Positions 9,501-17,980 are shown, numbered from the stretch's first letter. The stretch: 64,000 nucleotides of DNA from Actinoplanes sichuanensis (GCF_033097365.1 NZ_AP028461.1:310001-374000), one strand, 5' to 3'. Notes: generated by a model not told the origin, from the letters alone. A program made the numbers and translations.

Positions 9501-11833
9501 CGGCGCCCGACCTGACCCGGCTGCTCGACACCTGGCAGACGGCCCGGCAGCGGATCCTGGACGCTTTCGGCCCGGCCCGGCAGGTCCGTCTCGGTACCGC
9601 CCTGGACCGCTACGAGACCGCCCGTGACCTGCTGCGTGACCTGCTCGACGACGACACCGGCCAGGCCGAGTGGTTCGAGTACCTGTCGGCTCGCGGGGTG
9701 CTCGCCGAATTCGGCGTGGACAGTGTCGTCGACTTCTGCGCCGACCACGGCGTCGACGTGCACCGGCTCGCCGAGGTGATCGAGCGGGCCGCGTACCGGG
9801 CCTGGATCGACACGATCATCAGCGAGGACGAGCGCCTGCAACCGCTCACCTCGGCCGGCCGCGACGAGCTGGTCGCCGAGTTCCGCCGGCTCGACGCCGA
9901 GCTCACGCAGGACGCGGCGGGCGCCGTGATCGAGGCGCTCAACGCCCGTCGGCCCGTCCTCACCGGCGCCGCCCGGATCCGGGCCGAGGGCGAGAAACCG
10001 GACGGCCACCTCCCGGTACGCGAGCAGCTCGCCGCCGCCTGGGACACCGTCGCCGCCCTCAAACCGTGCCTGGTGATGCCGCCGTCCGCGGTCAGCCGGC
10101 TGCTGCCCGCCCAGGCGAGCTTCGACGTCGTGGTGATCGACGAGGCGTCCCGGATGACCCCGGCCGCCGCGGCCGCCTGCGCCTACCGCGGCACGTCGCT
10201 GGTCATCGTCGGCGACGACGCGCAGCTCCCGCCGGCCGGTGACCAGCCGTCGGTGCTGGTGGTGGCCAACGACTGCGGCGCCTTCACCCGGCTCGGCCTG
10301 ACCGGCCACTACCGCAGCCGGCACGAGAGCCTGATCGCCTTCGCCAATCAGGCCTTCTACCAGGATCGGCTGCTCACCTTCCCGGCCGCCCAACAGACCG
10401 GCCCGGACCTGGGTGTGCAGTTGTATCCGGCGAGCCCGGCGACCGAGGCGGCCACCGTCGCCGAACGGGTGCTGCACCACCTCACCACCCGCCCGTCACT
10501 GTCGCTGGGAGTGGTCACGCTGACCGCCGCCCACGCCGACGGGATCGCCGACGCGGTCGAGGCCGCCCTGGCCGGTCGTCCCGACCTGGAGAGCTTCCTC
10601 GGTGACTTCGTGGTCGAGGGCGCCGACGCCGCACAGGGCGACGAACGTGACGTGATCCTGCTGTCCACCGGCGCCGATCTGGGCGCGGCCGGTGGGCCCA
10701 CCGGTGCCCGCCGCCTGGACGTGGCGATCACCCGGGCCCGGCAGCGGGTCGAGGTGATCTCCGCGATCAGCGCCGCCGACCGGGACGAGCCGGGCGGCGA
10801 GGGCGAACGCCGGCTGGCCGCCTACCTCGACTACGCCGAACGTGGCGGCCCGGCCGCCGGGGAGTCGGCCCCGAGCCCGCTCGACGAGGCGGTGCTGGAC
10901 ACCCTGCGCGGCTGGGGTCACCAGGCGGACGCACTGTCCATCGGCGTCGGTGTCCGGCTCGGCGACTCGTACGTGCTGGGGGTCCGCTGTGACACTCCGG
11001 CCGGGCCGGCCCGCGACCGGGACCGCCTGCACGACCAGATCCTGCAGAGCCTCGGCTGGCGCCTGCACCGGGTGTGGAGCGTCGCCTGGCACACCGACCG
11101 GGAGACCGAGGAGGCCCGGCTACGGGTCGCCGTGGAGAACGCGCTGGCCACCCCGGACGTCTTCGCCGACCTGCCGGAGGAGACGCTGACCGCCCGCCCG
11201 GCGCAGCGACCCGAATGGGCGCTGCCCTACGAGCGGGCCGAGGTGCCGCCGCTGCCCGCCACCACCCGGCTCGACGACGCGGCGGCCCGACGGCTGCTCA
11301 CCGGCACGATCGAACACATCGCCGAGGTCGAGGGGCCGGTGCACGTCGCCACGCTGACCCGCCGGATCCGTGAGGCGTGGGGCCTCAGCCGCCTCACCCA
11401 GCAGCTCAAGGCGGCCATCGACGCGGCGATCACCCAGTCCCGAGCCGGGTTCGACGGCACCTTCGTGACCGCGCCGGACGCGCCGATCCCCGCCGTCCGG
11501 GTCCCGGCCGACGGGGTGAGCCGCAAACCCGACCAGATCGCCGACTCCGAACTCCAGCTCGCCCTGGAATACCTGGTGCTGGACGCCGGACTGGTCGAGG
11601 GGGAGGATCTGCTCGCCGCGGCCGGCCGGCTGTTCGGGTGGAGCGGTAGCCGTACCGGCGCGGCCCGGCTCGCCGCGATGCTCGACGACCTGGTGTCGGC
11701 GGGGCGGCTCATCGCCCACCGCAACGGGCTGATCGCGGCGCCGGAGAACGACCTGCTGGACCTGCCCGACCCGGCGACCCTGCCGCGCCGCGAGGAGGTC
11801 GGCCCGGCGATGCGGATCGAGGTCAACCTTTGA
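6563..11833 (+). CDS. Giant SF1 helicase, DUF4011-helicase-Vsr-like-DUF3320 (Hhe-type defence candidate)
   Basis: About 1756 residues. The N-terminus (AALAAWRDGLVEPGGANRLIDL) resembles DUF4011. Walker A is GPPGTGKSQTIAN near residue 305, followed by VLFVSEKASALDSV. A coiled, variable insert of about 850 residues precedes the second helicase half: VVVIDEASRMTP near 1190, GDDAQLPP, then GHYRSRHESLIAFAN and VAITRARQRVEV. Residues about 1440-1515 match a Vsr-like PD-(D/E)XK fold (RDRDRLHDQILQSLGW, then RVWS) but lack the usual acidic centre. About 1566-1632 resembles DUF3320. This domain order is that of single-protein Hhe anti-phage candidates. ATG at 6563 chosen because the upstream extension is unlike the family. 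No partner genes; its stop overlaps the convergent DUF6879 gene by 11 bases. Confidence 0.82.
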   Translation: MRPDDAEGPAGPGDDVRAALAAWRDGLVEPGGANRLIDLPRGGADLVEIVAPDPAGVVAALRHGRDCPLTGAGARKTTGALRTDLSDDVLRPLLRRLRRHAQLEQADRGVDVLHLAVGLLHWQDPDGAAHASPLLLIPADLVALGPGEIPRLRAGAGDPIVNPALSARLSRLGITLPEVDDLLDGADLADFDVAAMTAAIGAAVSRQPGWRTAAITVLARFDPAVEAIHRDLLENEDRVLAHPVVRALAEADGAPGAFAFEPVAADEIDVLAPPDDVPLVLDADAAQRACVAAACEGHSFVVDGPPGTGKSQTIANMIGALAHAGKRVLFVSEKASALDSVQHRLAAVGLGNYLLDLHGSRASRKQVAATLAAALDAAALPGPGIDTEARDLLRERRAQLNAYAQAVNEPRAPLSRSLQDLIGRFARLAGVPEAPAPALHAAALTDDALDRIRAAAERLIRAWRPANERSGFRWREVAEREPLAEALQDALSALESLAAAAGENAAVTNAFHLRLPTDAGTLSEIAEHAAQRPAGVADQWLTATSLRPVRQAAEELAQRLEISRRAADAVRHRAGVAWEVLAAPMDLDALPEPPVLDPPAVRTDPLTAAEAKALAGRFAADADELEHQQRNLDRATTRLGLPDVITFSDVELVHLIAELGARPDKPDRSWFSPGAQSAVHTAAGTLRLHVEAVSAARATAHEIFTEAALDAPVEDLAERFANVHRGARKLLAPHRRDKEAVAGFTRPGVGVDEAVTELGLAVAWRRAHEGLVAAEQQHAGHLGRYWKRLDTDFPAIGRALQTVAEVLRVTPPEALGQVVDYVCAPHVAGDELHRAVTEARDVFRHWRSTLRPEPDPAGRPELGHGPVQHAITWMRAQVGPLSDTAGLLGQLGDAVGRDLNVAEAIGVIEVRRGVIEAEQAFAAAAHGYETTLGPVFRGKQTDLRALEDAIEWTAHTRTLRTGSDAALNNEQAQAMTAGRPAPDLTRLLDTWQTARQRILDAFGPARQVRLGTALDRYETARDLLRDLLDDDTGQAEWFEYLSARGVLAEFGVDSVVDFCADHGVDVHRLAEVIERAAYRAWIDTIISEDERLQPLTSAGRDELVAEFRRLDAELTQDAAGAVIEALNARRPVLTGAARIRAEGEKPDGHLPVREQLAAAWDTVAALKPCLVMPPSAVSRLLPAQASFDVVVIDEASRMTPAAAAACAYRGTSLVIVGDDAQLPPAGDQPSVLVVANDCGAFTRLGLTGHYRSRHESLIAFANQAFYQDRLLTFPAAQQTGPDLGVQLYPASPATEAATVAERVLHHLTTRPSLSLGVVTLTAAHADGIADAVEAALAGRPDLESFLGDFVVEGADAAQGDERDVILLSTGADLGAAGGPTGARRLDVAITRARQRVEVISAISAADRDEPGGEGERRLAAYLDYAERGGPAAGESAPSPLDEAVLDTLRGWGHQADALSIGVGVRLGDSYVLGVRCDTPAGPARDRDRLHDQILQSLGWRLHRVWSVAWHTDRETEEARLRVAVENALATPDVFADLPEETLTARPAQRPEWALPYERAEVPPLPATTRLDDAAARRLLTGTIEHIAEVEGPVHVATLTRRIREAWGLSRLTQQLKAAIDAAITQSRAGFDGTFVTAPDAPIPAVRVPADGVSRKPDQIADSELQLALEYLVLDAGLVEGEDLLAAAGRLFGWSGSRTGAARLAAMLDDLVSAGRLIAHRNGLIAAPENDLLDLPDPATLPRREEVGPAMRIEVNL

Positions 11834-12341
11834 CGTAGTCGTCGTGCGGTATCCCGGCCGCCCACAGGGCGGCCCGGATCCGTACGCAATGCCGGACGAT
11901 CGCCGGGTCCTCGGTCATCGCACCGCCCGCGCTCGAGGAGTCCGGCTCGAACAGGGTGAACACCACCCGCCGGTCGTCGAAGAGCCAGAAGTCGTCGTGG
12001 GCGACCGGCAGCCCGGCGGTCGCGGCCCGCGGCAGCCACCTGATGTCCTCACCGGCCTCCACGTTCAACCCGGAGATGCTCAACAGCCAGCGCGTGTAAT
12101 CACCGTGCGGGGCCGTGACCACCCGCAGCCGGCGCACGCTGCGACCGGACTCGGTGACCTCACGCATCAGCTCCAGCCATGGCCGCTGCCAGGCGAAGTC
12201 GTCCGGTTCGCCGTCCAGGAACCGCTGGAACGGCGGTGCCTCCTCGGCGACCCGGTAGACGTCGCGCACCTCCAGGTGGAAGGCGGTCCGGTCGAAGGAA
12301 CGGAACATGCGCCGGAAGGTGTCGGCCCGCAGCAGCAGCAT
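11823..12341 (-). CDS. DUF6879 family protein
   Basis: 172 residues, no signal peptide. The block RPWLELMREVTESGRSVRRLRVV, the GEDIRWLPR segment, then DFWLFDDRRVVFTLFEPD are typical of the actinobacterial DUF6879 family. Family members usually lie next to an XRE regulator (DUF5753 type) and, in some strains, a small DUF397 gene; neither is present here. Function is unknown. ATG at 12341 chosen over an upstream GTG because agggtggg sits 4 bases before it. Its 3' end overlaps the helicase stop by 11 bases in convergent orientation, which may be chance packing. Confidence 0.8.
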   Translation of the reverse strand: MLLLRADTFRRMFRSFDRTAFHLEVRDVYRVAEEAPPFQRFLDGEPDDFAWQRPWLELMREVTESGRSVRRLRVVTAPHGDYTRWLLSISGLNVEAGEDIRWLPRAATAGLPVAHDDFWLFDDRRVVFTLFEPDSSSAGGAMTEDPAIVRHCVRIRAALWAAGIPHDDYVKG

Positions 12342-12419
12342 GCATCCCACCCTGACCACAGTGGACGCGATCGGTCCACTCGAGGGTCGCGTTGGTGCAG
12401 GTGGGAGGAAAACTCGCGT

Positions 12420-13898
12420 TCAGAGCTCGCGTTTGAGCACCTTGCCGGTGGCGTTGCGGGGCAACTCGTCCAGGAAGATCACGTCACGCGGCACACAGAA
12501 CCGGGCCAGATTCCGTCGCACGTGATCGCGTACCGCCTCGGCATCGAGCCGTTCGCCCGGGTTCAGCACCAGGTGGGCGGCGAGCCGCTGACCCCACTCA
12601 TCGTCCGGGACGCCGACCACCGCCACCTCACGGACCTGCGGCAACGCCGCCAGTAGATCCTCCACCTCGCCGGGGAAGATGTTCTCCCCACCGGAGACGA
12701 TCATGTCGTCGACGCGGCCGTCCACGTACAACCGGCCCTTGTCGTCGAGATGCCCCAGGTCACCGGTGCCGACCACGGTCCGGGTGGCCGCGTCCTGCCC
12801 GGTGTAGCCCTCGAACAGCATCCCGTTGCTGACATGGATCTGGCCGTCGACGATCGTCACCCGGGTGCCGTGCGGCGGCCGGCCCGCCGTCGACGGGGCC
12901 TCCCGCAGGTCGGCCGGGGTGGCGATGGAGACCCACGAGGCCTCGGTCGAGCCGTACAGGTTGTAGAGCACCTCGCCGTACCGGTCCATGAATCGGGTGG
13001 CGAGGCCACCCGGCAACGCCGAACCGCTCACCGCCGCCACCCGCAACCCACGGTAGGCGGTCGAGACGTCCATCAGATTCTGGAGCATCACCGGTACGGC
13101 CACCAGCGCCGTGACCTGATGCTCGGCCAGGGTCGTCACCAGGGCGGCCGGCTCGAACCGGCGGCGCAGCACGATCGTCGCCCGCAGCGCCAGCGCGATC
13201 TGCATGCCCGCATAACCCCACGTGTGGAACAGCGGCGCGGCGATCATGACCCGTTCCCCGGCCCGCAGCGGGATCCGGTCGATCACCGAACAGAGCGGGC
13301 TGAACCCGCCGGGTGTCGGCCGGCGGGCGCCCTTCGGCAGACCCGTCGTCCCGGACGTCAGCACGATCGTCCGGCCCGGCCGCTCCGGCGGTGTCGCGAG
13401 CCCGGCCGGGGCGGACTCGATCAGCTCGTCGACCCGCTTCTCACCGATCCGGATCGGGAACGTGGCGACCCGGTCGGTGAACTCGTCGTCGTGGATCAGC
13501 GCGGCCAGCCCCTGCGACTCGACGATCTGTTCGAGCTGGTGCGCCGACAGCCCGGTGTTGATCAGCACCGCGTCGGCGCCCCGGGTGGCCACCCCGATCA
13601 GGGCCTCCAGCATGCGGGCCGAGTTACGGCACAGCAGCCCGACCCGGTCACCGGCGTCGACAGACAGGGCCGCGGCCAGTCGAGAACTGCGTTCCAGCAG
13701 CTCGGCGTAGGTCAGCTGCCGCTCGTCATCGATCACCGCGATCCGCTGCGGGCTGCGGGCCGCCGCCTGCCGCAGCTCGCCGGCCAGCCCGAAACCCCAC
13801 CGGCCCAGCGACGCGAACTGCCTGGCCACCCGTACCGGGTTGCCCGGTGTGAGCAGCCCGCGCCGCGCCATCGTCGACGCGATGAACAGGGCGTCCAT
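12420..13898 (-). CDS. Acyl-CoA synthetase (AMP-forming, FadD-like)
   Basis: 492 residues of the adenylate-forming superfamily. The phosphate-binding loop is TIVLTSGTTGLPKGARR, the second core motif is YNLYGSTEAS, the hinge region contains YVDGRVDDMIVSGGENIFPGEVE, and the catalytic lysine lies near the end in NATGKVLKREL. These enzymes activate a fatty or other carboxylic acid with ATP to an acyl-AMP and then to the CoA thioester. The ATG shares one base with the stop of the acyl-CoA dehydrogenase (TGATG), so the two are translationally coupled and probably act on the same substrate. Chain specificity is not visible. Short: the first 35 residues form a helical lead before the core. Confidence 0.9.
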   Translation of the reverse strand: MDALFIASTMARRGLLTPGNPVRVARQFASLGRWGFGLAGELRQAAARSPQRIAVIDDERQLTYAELLERSSRLAAALSVDAGDRVGLLCRNSARMLEALIGVATRGADAVLINTGLSAHQLEQIVESQGLAALIHDDEFTDRVATFPIRIGEKRVDELIESAPAGLATPPERPGRTIVLTSGTTGLPKGARRPTPGGFSPLCSVIDRIPLRAGERVMIAAPLFHTWGYAGMQIALALRATIVLRRRFEPAALVTTLAEHQVTALVAVPVMLQNLMDVSTAYRGLRVAAVSGSALPGGLATRFMDRYGEVLYNLYGSTEASWVSIATPADLREAPSTAGRPPHGTRVTIVDGQIHVSNGMLFEGYTGQDAATRTVVGTGDLGHLDDKGRLYVDGRVDDMIVSGGENIFPGEVEDLLAALPQVREVAVVGVPDDEWGQRLAAHLVLNPGERLDAEAVRDHVRRNLARFCVPRDVIFLDELPRNATGKVLKREL

Positions 13899-15109
13899 CA
13901 GCGGATCTGCACACCGGAGACGGCCCGGGCGATGACCAGTCGCTGGATCTCCGAGGTGCCCTCGAAGATCGTGTAGATCTTGGCGTCCCGGTACATCCGC
14001 TCCACCGGGTGCTCCCGCAGATAACCGGCGCCGCCGAGGATCTGCACCGCCTTCTCGGTGACGGCGACCGCCACCTCACCCGCCTTGAGCTTCGACATCG
14101 AGCCCTCACCGGCCTCGAACGGCTTCTCGTTACGCCCCATCCACGCGGCCCGCCACACCAGCAGCCGGGCCGCGTCGATCTCGGTCCGCATGTCGGCCAG
14201 CGCGAACGCCACCGCCTGGTTCTCGATGATCGGCCGGCCGAACTGGACCCGGGTCTTCGCATACTCCAGCGCGTACTCGTACGCCGCCCGCGCGATGCCC
14301 AGCGCCTGCGCGCCGACCGCCGGCCGGGACAGCTCGAAGGTCCGCATCGCCGCCTGCCCCGACCGCCGCTGCCCCTCGCGGGCCCGCGCCAGCCGCTTGT
14401 CCAGGGCCTCCTTGCCGCCGAGCAGGCAGCTGCCGGGCACCCGGACGTCGTCCAGGAACACGTCGGCGGTGTGCGAGGCGCGCAGCCCCAGCTTCTTCAG
14501 CTTCCGGGTCCCGGCCAGGCCCTTGGTGCCGGGCGGCACGATGAACGCGGCCTGCCCCCGCGACCCGAGCGACGGGTCCACACTGGCCGTCACCACGTGG
14601 ATGTTCGCGATCCCGCCGTTCGTCGCGTACGCCTTCTGCCCGCTGAGCACCCACTCGTCGGTCGCCTCGTGGTAGACCGCCCGGGTCCGCATCGACGCCA
14701 CATCCGAACCGGCCTCCGGCTCGGTGCTGCAGAACGCGCCCACCTTCGGATCGGCGGCGTCGCCGAAACACTGCGGCACCCACTCGATCAGCTGATCCGG
14801 CGTGCCCGACCCGAAGATCGCGGCCACCGCCAGCGACGTGCCGGAGATCGCCATCCCGATCCCGCCGTCGCCCCAGAACAGCTCCTCGTTCGCGATCGGC
14901 AGGCTCAGCCCGCTGCTGTCGGACCAGGTGTTGGCGAGGAACTCGAACCCGTACAGCCCGATCTTCGCCGCCTCCTGCAGGATCGGCCAGGGCGTCTCCT
15001 CGCGCTCATCCCACTCCGGCGCGGCCGGCCGGATCACCGACGCGGCGAACCCGTGCACCCATTCACGCAGCTCACGCTGCTCATCGTTGAGATCGAGCCA
15101 GAACTCCAC
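13898..15109 (-). CDS. Acyl-CoA dehydrogenase (FadE-like)
   Basis: 403 residues with the full acyl-CoA dehydrogenase layout: helical N-terminal domain ([22 protein letters not shown]), central FAD/substrate segment ([18 protein letters not shown], then [15 protein letters not shown]), and a C-terminal helical domain ending in [23 protein letters not shown]. The glutamate of the YTIFEGTSE motif is the expected catalytic base. It introduces the trans-2 double bond of an acyl-CoA in beta-oxidation using FAD, passing electrons to ETF. First gene of a two-gene operon with the acyl-CoA synthetase. A palindrome lies 21 bases before the ATG and resembles the one upstream of the FabG/thiolase pair. 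Confidence 0.93.
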   Translation of the reverse strand: MEFWLDLNDEQRELREWVHGFAASVIRPAAPEWDEREETPWPILQEAAKIGLYGFEFLANTWSDSSGLSLPIANEELFWGDGGIGMAISGTSLAVAAIFGSGTPDQLIEWVPQCFGDAADPKVGAFCSTEPEAGSDVASMRTRAVYHEATDEWVLSGQKAYATNGGIANIHVVTASVDPSLGSRGQAAFIVPPGTKGLAGTRKLKKLGLRASHTADVFLDDVRVPGSCLLGGKEALDKRLARAREGQRRSGQAAMRTFELSRPAVGAQALGIARAAYEYALEYAKTRVQFGRPIIENQAVAFALADMRTEIDAARLLVWRAAWMGRNEKPFEAGEGSMSKLKAGEVAVAVTEKAVQILGGAGYLREHPVERMYRDAKIYTIFEGTSEIQRLVIARAVSGVQIR

Positions 15110-15521
15110 GGACAGCCTCCCGCCGGCAGGTTAACTCGCCGGTAACTTTACGAGCGCGTATCCGCCAAAACAACCACCATCGATGAATTAAAAACCCCGC
15201 GGTGTTGTCTCGGTCGTCGTCGGCTCCGGCGCCTTCTCCGGTACGCGCCACCCCGCCCCGACCATCCCACGCCGCCCCGCACTACGACGCGAGGTCCGCC
15301 CCACTCCCGGCCGAAAAGCGACCGCCGGGCTGATCCGCCGCCCCAGATCCAGCCACCCCTCAGAGCTGTCCCACCCACCCGCCGACCAGCCGCTTTCCCA
15401 CCCCGGCGCCGCAACGTGGCGGGGAGGCAGCGGGGTCGCGGCTGGTTCGCAGGGCTGTTTCGGCCGTTCGGTGGTAGGCCTGAGCGCCGGCCGCCATCCC
15501 ACCCGGCGCCGCAAACTGGTG
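15110..15521. other. 412-bp intergenic region upstream of the acyl-CoA dehydrogenase
   Basis: No convincing gene. A 108-codon minus-strand frame is Arg/Pro/Gly-rich, without domains or a ribosome-binding site, and is rejected. The 3' third near 15130-15190 is relatively AT-rich and contains the fadE promoter-proximal palindrome (15130-15146). On the minus strand a short T-run (ggggttttt) near 15190 follows the maoC end, but no good stem precedes it. Confidence 0.5.
15130..15146. promoter_or_regulatory. Operator-like palindrome upstream of acyl-CoA dehydrogenase
   Basis: GTTAACTCGCCGGTAAC has near-symmetrical ends (GTTA and TAAC with an inner C/G pair), 20 bases before the dehydrogenase ATG. 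Its core ACTCGCCGGTA is shared with ACTCACCGGTA between fabG and the thiolase, suggesting one regulator, probably TetR-like, for both fatty-acid loci. Confidence 0.5.
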
Positions 15522-16598
15522 TCAGGCCAAGGTGGCGGTGAGCGTGCCGGTCAGGTGGGGGTGGTGGGAGGCGAGAGCGAAGGTCCAGCCGTCGGCGGTC
15601 GGGGCCGTGGTGAACGTGGCTCGGGCCGGGAGCAGCAGGGGCTTCTTGAAGGCGGCCTCGACCGTGTAGGCGTCCGGGAGCCGGCCCTCCAGGGCGGCCA
15701 GCGCGTGCGCCTTCGTCCACATGCCGTGGGCGATCGGGCGCGGGAAACCGAAGAGTCTCGCGCCCAGCCAGGACGTGTGGATCGGGTTGCGGTCGCCGGA
15801 GACGGCCGCGTAGTCGCCGCCCACCCGCGACGGCACCCGCCACACGCTGCCGGCCCCGGTGGCACCGGCCTCGGCGACGCCCCTCTCGGCAGAACTCTCG
15901 GTAGCGCCCCTCTCGGCAGCGTCCGTCCCGGCGGAACCCGTCCCGGCGGCATCCGTTTCGGTGGAACCCGTCGCAGTGGCGCCCCTCTCGGCGGCATCCG
16001 TTTCGGTGGAACCCGTCCCGGTGGCGCCCCTCTCGGCGGCATCCGTCTCGGTGGAACCCGTCGCGGTGGTGCTCGTCTCGGCAGCTTCCGCCGCCGTGGA
16101 TCGCGGCCCGTTCGGCTCCGGGCGCGGGCCCAGGCGCAGGTAGGTGGAGAGGCCGCGCCACACCTCGACACCGTCCACGGTCGCGGTGGCCACGATGTCG
16201 AACTGGCGGCCGCGCGGGTGATCACGCAGATGGCCGGCGCCGACCGACAGGTCCAGGGCGGCGCCGGACGGGATCGGCCGATGGACGGTGATCCGGTTGG
16301 TGACGTGGACCAGGCCGATCAGCGGGAGCGGGAAGTCCGAAGCCGTCATCAGCCGCATGGCCAGCGGAAAGGTCAGCACATGCGGATACGTGGCGGGCAG
16401 CGTGTCGGTGAGCCGGAACCCGCAGACCCGGTCGTAGGCGGCCAGGTGGGCCCGATCGACGGTGACTCCGCGCTGCCGGACCTCGACGTCGGGCAGGGTG
16501 TCGCCGGATCGCACGAAGCCGGGGATCAGCCCGAGCGCGGCACGGGCGTAGGCCGCCGTGGTCCCCGGCCCGGAACTGAGTTCGACGACCGCGACCAT
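15522..16598 (-). CDS. MaoC-like double hot-dog dehydratase with repeat linker
   Basis: 358 residues. The first hot-dog domain spans about 1-165 (LPATYPHVLTFPLAMRLM, then GLVHVTNRITVHRPIPSG); the second, about 255-358, has the R-hydratase motif SGDRNPIHTSWLGARLFGFPRPIAHGMWT. Its D-N-x-x-H arrangement (D in SGDRNPIH plus the histidine) is the catalytic site that hydrates enoyl thioesters. Between the domains lies an 85-residue Ala/Thr/Glu linker built from a 15-residue unit (TGSTETDAAERGATA). Order MaoC-FabG then divergent thiolase matches mycobacterial htdX-fabG4-fadA2. Start ATG at 16598; the same start sequence is duplicated 40 bases upstream. Confidence 0.88.
   Translation of the reverse strand: MVAVVELSSGPGTTAAYARAALGLIPGFVRSGDTLPDVEVRQRGVTVDRAHLAAYDRVCGFRLTDTLPATYPHVLTFPLAMRLMTASDFPLPLIGLVHVTNRITVHRPIPSGAALDLSVGAGHLRDHPRGRQFDIVATATVDGVEVWRGLSTYLRLGPRPEPNGPRSTAAEAAETSTTATGSTETDAAERGATGTGSTETDAAERGATATGSTETDAAGTGSAGTDAAERGATESSAERGVAEAGATGAGSVWRVPSRVGGDYAAVSGDRNPIHTSWLGARLFGFPRPIAHGMWTKAHALAALEGRLPDAYTVEAAFKKPLLLPARATFTTAPTADGWTFALASHHPHLTGTLTATLA
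15904..16075. repeat. 45-bp tandem repeat inside the maoC linker
   Basis: In-frame direct repeats with 45-bp spacing: the marker gcgcccctctcgg recurs at 15904, 15979 and 16024, with one 30-bp shortened unit between the first two. Each full unit encodes 15 residues of Ala/Thr/Ser/Glu linker. Unit number probably varies by slippage. Confidence 0.8.
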
Positions 16599-16643
16599 GT
16601 CAGACCTCCACCGGATCGAGCGAGACGACCGCGACCATGTCAG
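16584..16643 (-). repeat. 20-bp direct repeat duplicating the maoC start, creating a 12-codon leader
   Basis: GACGACCGCGACCATGTCAG occurs at 16584-16603 and again at 16624-16643, exactly 40 bases apart. The downstream copy carries the maoC start (MVAVV). The upstream copy makes a second ATG at 16638 reading MVAVVSLDPVEV and ending at 16600-16602, two bases from the real ATG (TGACATG). This mini-frame overlaps the fabG stop and could couple fabG and maoC translation. The duplication is certain; the role is a guess. Confidence 0.7.
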
Positions 16644-17980
16644 GCGCCCAGCAGGCTCTGGCCGCAGACCCGCACCACGTTGCCGGTGACCGCGGCCGAA
16701 CCCGGGGACGCGAACCACGCGATCGCCTCGGCGACGTCGGCCGGCAGACCGCCCTGCGACATGCTGTTCAGGCGTCGCCCGGCCTCGCGCAGCCCGAGCG
16801 GCATCTTCGCGGTCATCGCCGTCTCGATGAACCCGGGCGCCACCGCGTTGATCGTGATGCCGCGTTCGGCGAGCAGCGGCGCATACGCCTGGACCTGCCC
16901 GATCACCCCGGCCTTGCTGGTGGCGTAGTTGGTCTGCCCGCGGTTTCCGGCGATGCCGGCGATCGACGCGACCCCGACGATCCGCCCGCCGGACGGGATC
17001 AGGCCGCGCTCCAGCAGCAGGTCGTTGACCCGCTCGGGGGCGGTCAGGTTGACCCCGATCACCGAATCCCACCGGTCCTCGGACATCCGGGCGATCGTCT
17101 TGTCCCGGGTGATGCCGGCGTTGTGGACCAGGATGTCGACCCCGGCGTGCGGCCCGGCGGCCAGATATCCGGCGAGGCGGGTCGGGGCGTCGGCGGCGGT
17201 CAGGTCGAGTTGCAGGGCCCGGCCGCGAGTCTCGTTGGCGACGCCGGCGAGCGCGTCACCGGCGGCCGGCACGTCGAGGGCGATGACCTCGGCGCCGTCC
17301 CGGGCGAGGACCCGGGCGATGGCCGCACCGATGCCCCGGGCGGCCCCGGTGACCAGGGCGAGCTTGCCGTCGAGGGGCCGCTCCCAGTCGGCCGGCGCCG
17401 CAACCGGGCCGGCGCCGATCCGGATCACCTGGCCGGACACGTACGCCGAACGGCCGCTGAGCAGGAACCGCAGCGTCGACTCGACGCCCGCCTCGCCGCC
17501 GGCCGCGACATACACGAGTTGGGCGGTGGTGCCGCGCCCGAACTCCTTGCCGATGCTGCGGGTCAACCCCTCCAGGCTCCGCTGCGCGATCGCCTCCTTC
17601 GGCGATGCGGTGGCCTCCGGGGGCGTGCCGAGCACGATCACCCGGCCCGAGGTCTGCAGAGCGCGGGCGTACGGGTGGAAGAAGTCGTAGAGCTCGCGGA
17701 GCTGTGGGGTGTCGACGATGCCGGTCGCGTCGAAGACGAGCGCGCTGACCCGTACCCCCTCGTCGGCCTTGTCGGTGACCGTGACGCCTGCCGTCTCCAG
17801 CAGCTTGCGGGTCGGCTCGGAGAGCCGTCCGCCGGGGGCCGCGCCGAGCAGGACCGGCCCGGTGACCAGCGGATCTCCCGCGGTGTGGCGGCGCAGCCGG
17901 GGCGGATCAGGCAGCCCGAGGCGCTTGACCACGGTCCGGCCGAGACCGGAGTTGGCGAAGTTCGCGTACCTGTCAGCCAT
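16640..17980 (-). CDS. fabG: Long-chain (high-molecular-weight) 3-oxoacyl-ACP reductase FabG
   Basis: 446 residues, about 200 longer than ordinary FabG and matching FabG4-type proteins. The N-terminal half is a degenerate flavodoxin-like Rossmann domain (residues 1-200). The C-terminal half is an active short-chain dehydrogenase: LVTGAARGIGAAIARVLARDG for NAD(P) binding, HNAGITRDKTIARM, the serine in GVASIAGIAGNRG and YATSKAG with the Y-x3-K pair. It reduces 3-oxoacyl thioesters, likely CoA-linked. It is followed by maoC in the same direction and is divergent from the thiolase, so reductase, hydratase and thiolase can form a chain-shortening or chain-elongating set. ATG at 17980, 9 bases from a CCGGT palindrome. 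Confidence 0.93.
   Translation of the reverse strand: MADRYANFANSGLGRTVVKRLGLPDPPRLRRHTAGDPLVTGPVLLGAAPGGRLSEPTRKLLETAGVTVTDKADEGVRVSALVFDATGIVDTPQLRELYDFFHPYARALQTSGRVIVLGTPPEATASPKEAIAQRSLEGLTRSIGKEFGRGTTAQLVYVAAGGEAGVESTLRFLLSGRSAYVSGQVIRIGAGPVAAPADWERPLDGKLALVTGAARGIGAAIARVLARDGAEVIALDVPAAGDALAGVANETRGRALQLDLTAADAPTRLAGYLAAGPHAGVDILVHNAGITRDKTIARMSEDRWDSVIGVNLTAPERVNDLLLERGLIPSGGRIVGVASIAGIAGNRGQTNYATSKAGVIGQVQAYAPLLAERGITINAVAPGFIETAMTAKMPLGLREAGRRLNSMSQGGLPADVAEAIAWFASPGSAAVTGNVVRVCGQSLLGA

Noticed and set aside
6506..10480. 1324-codon minus-strand frame opposite the giant helicase
   Set aside because: Composition mirrors the helicase codons; no motif, no start signal.
15188..15514. 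108-codon minus-strand frame before the acyl-CoA dehydrogenase
   Set aside because: Low complexity, no domain or start signal; the region is intergenic.
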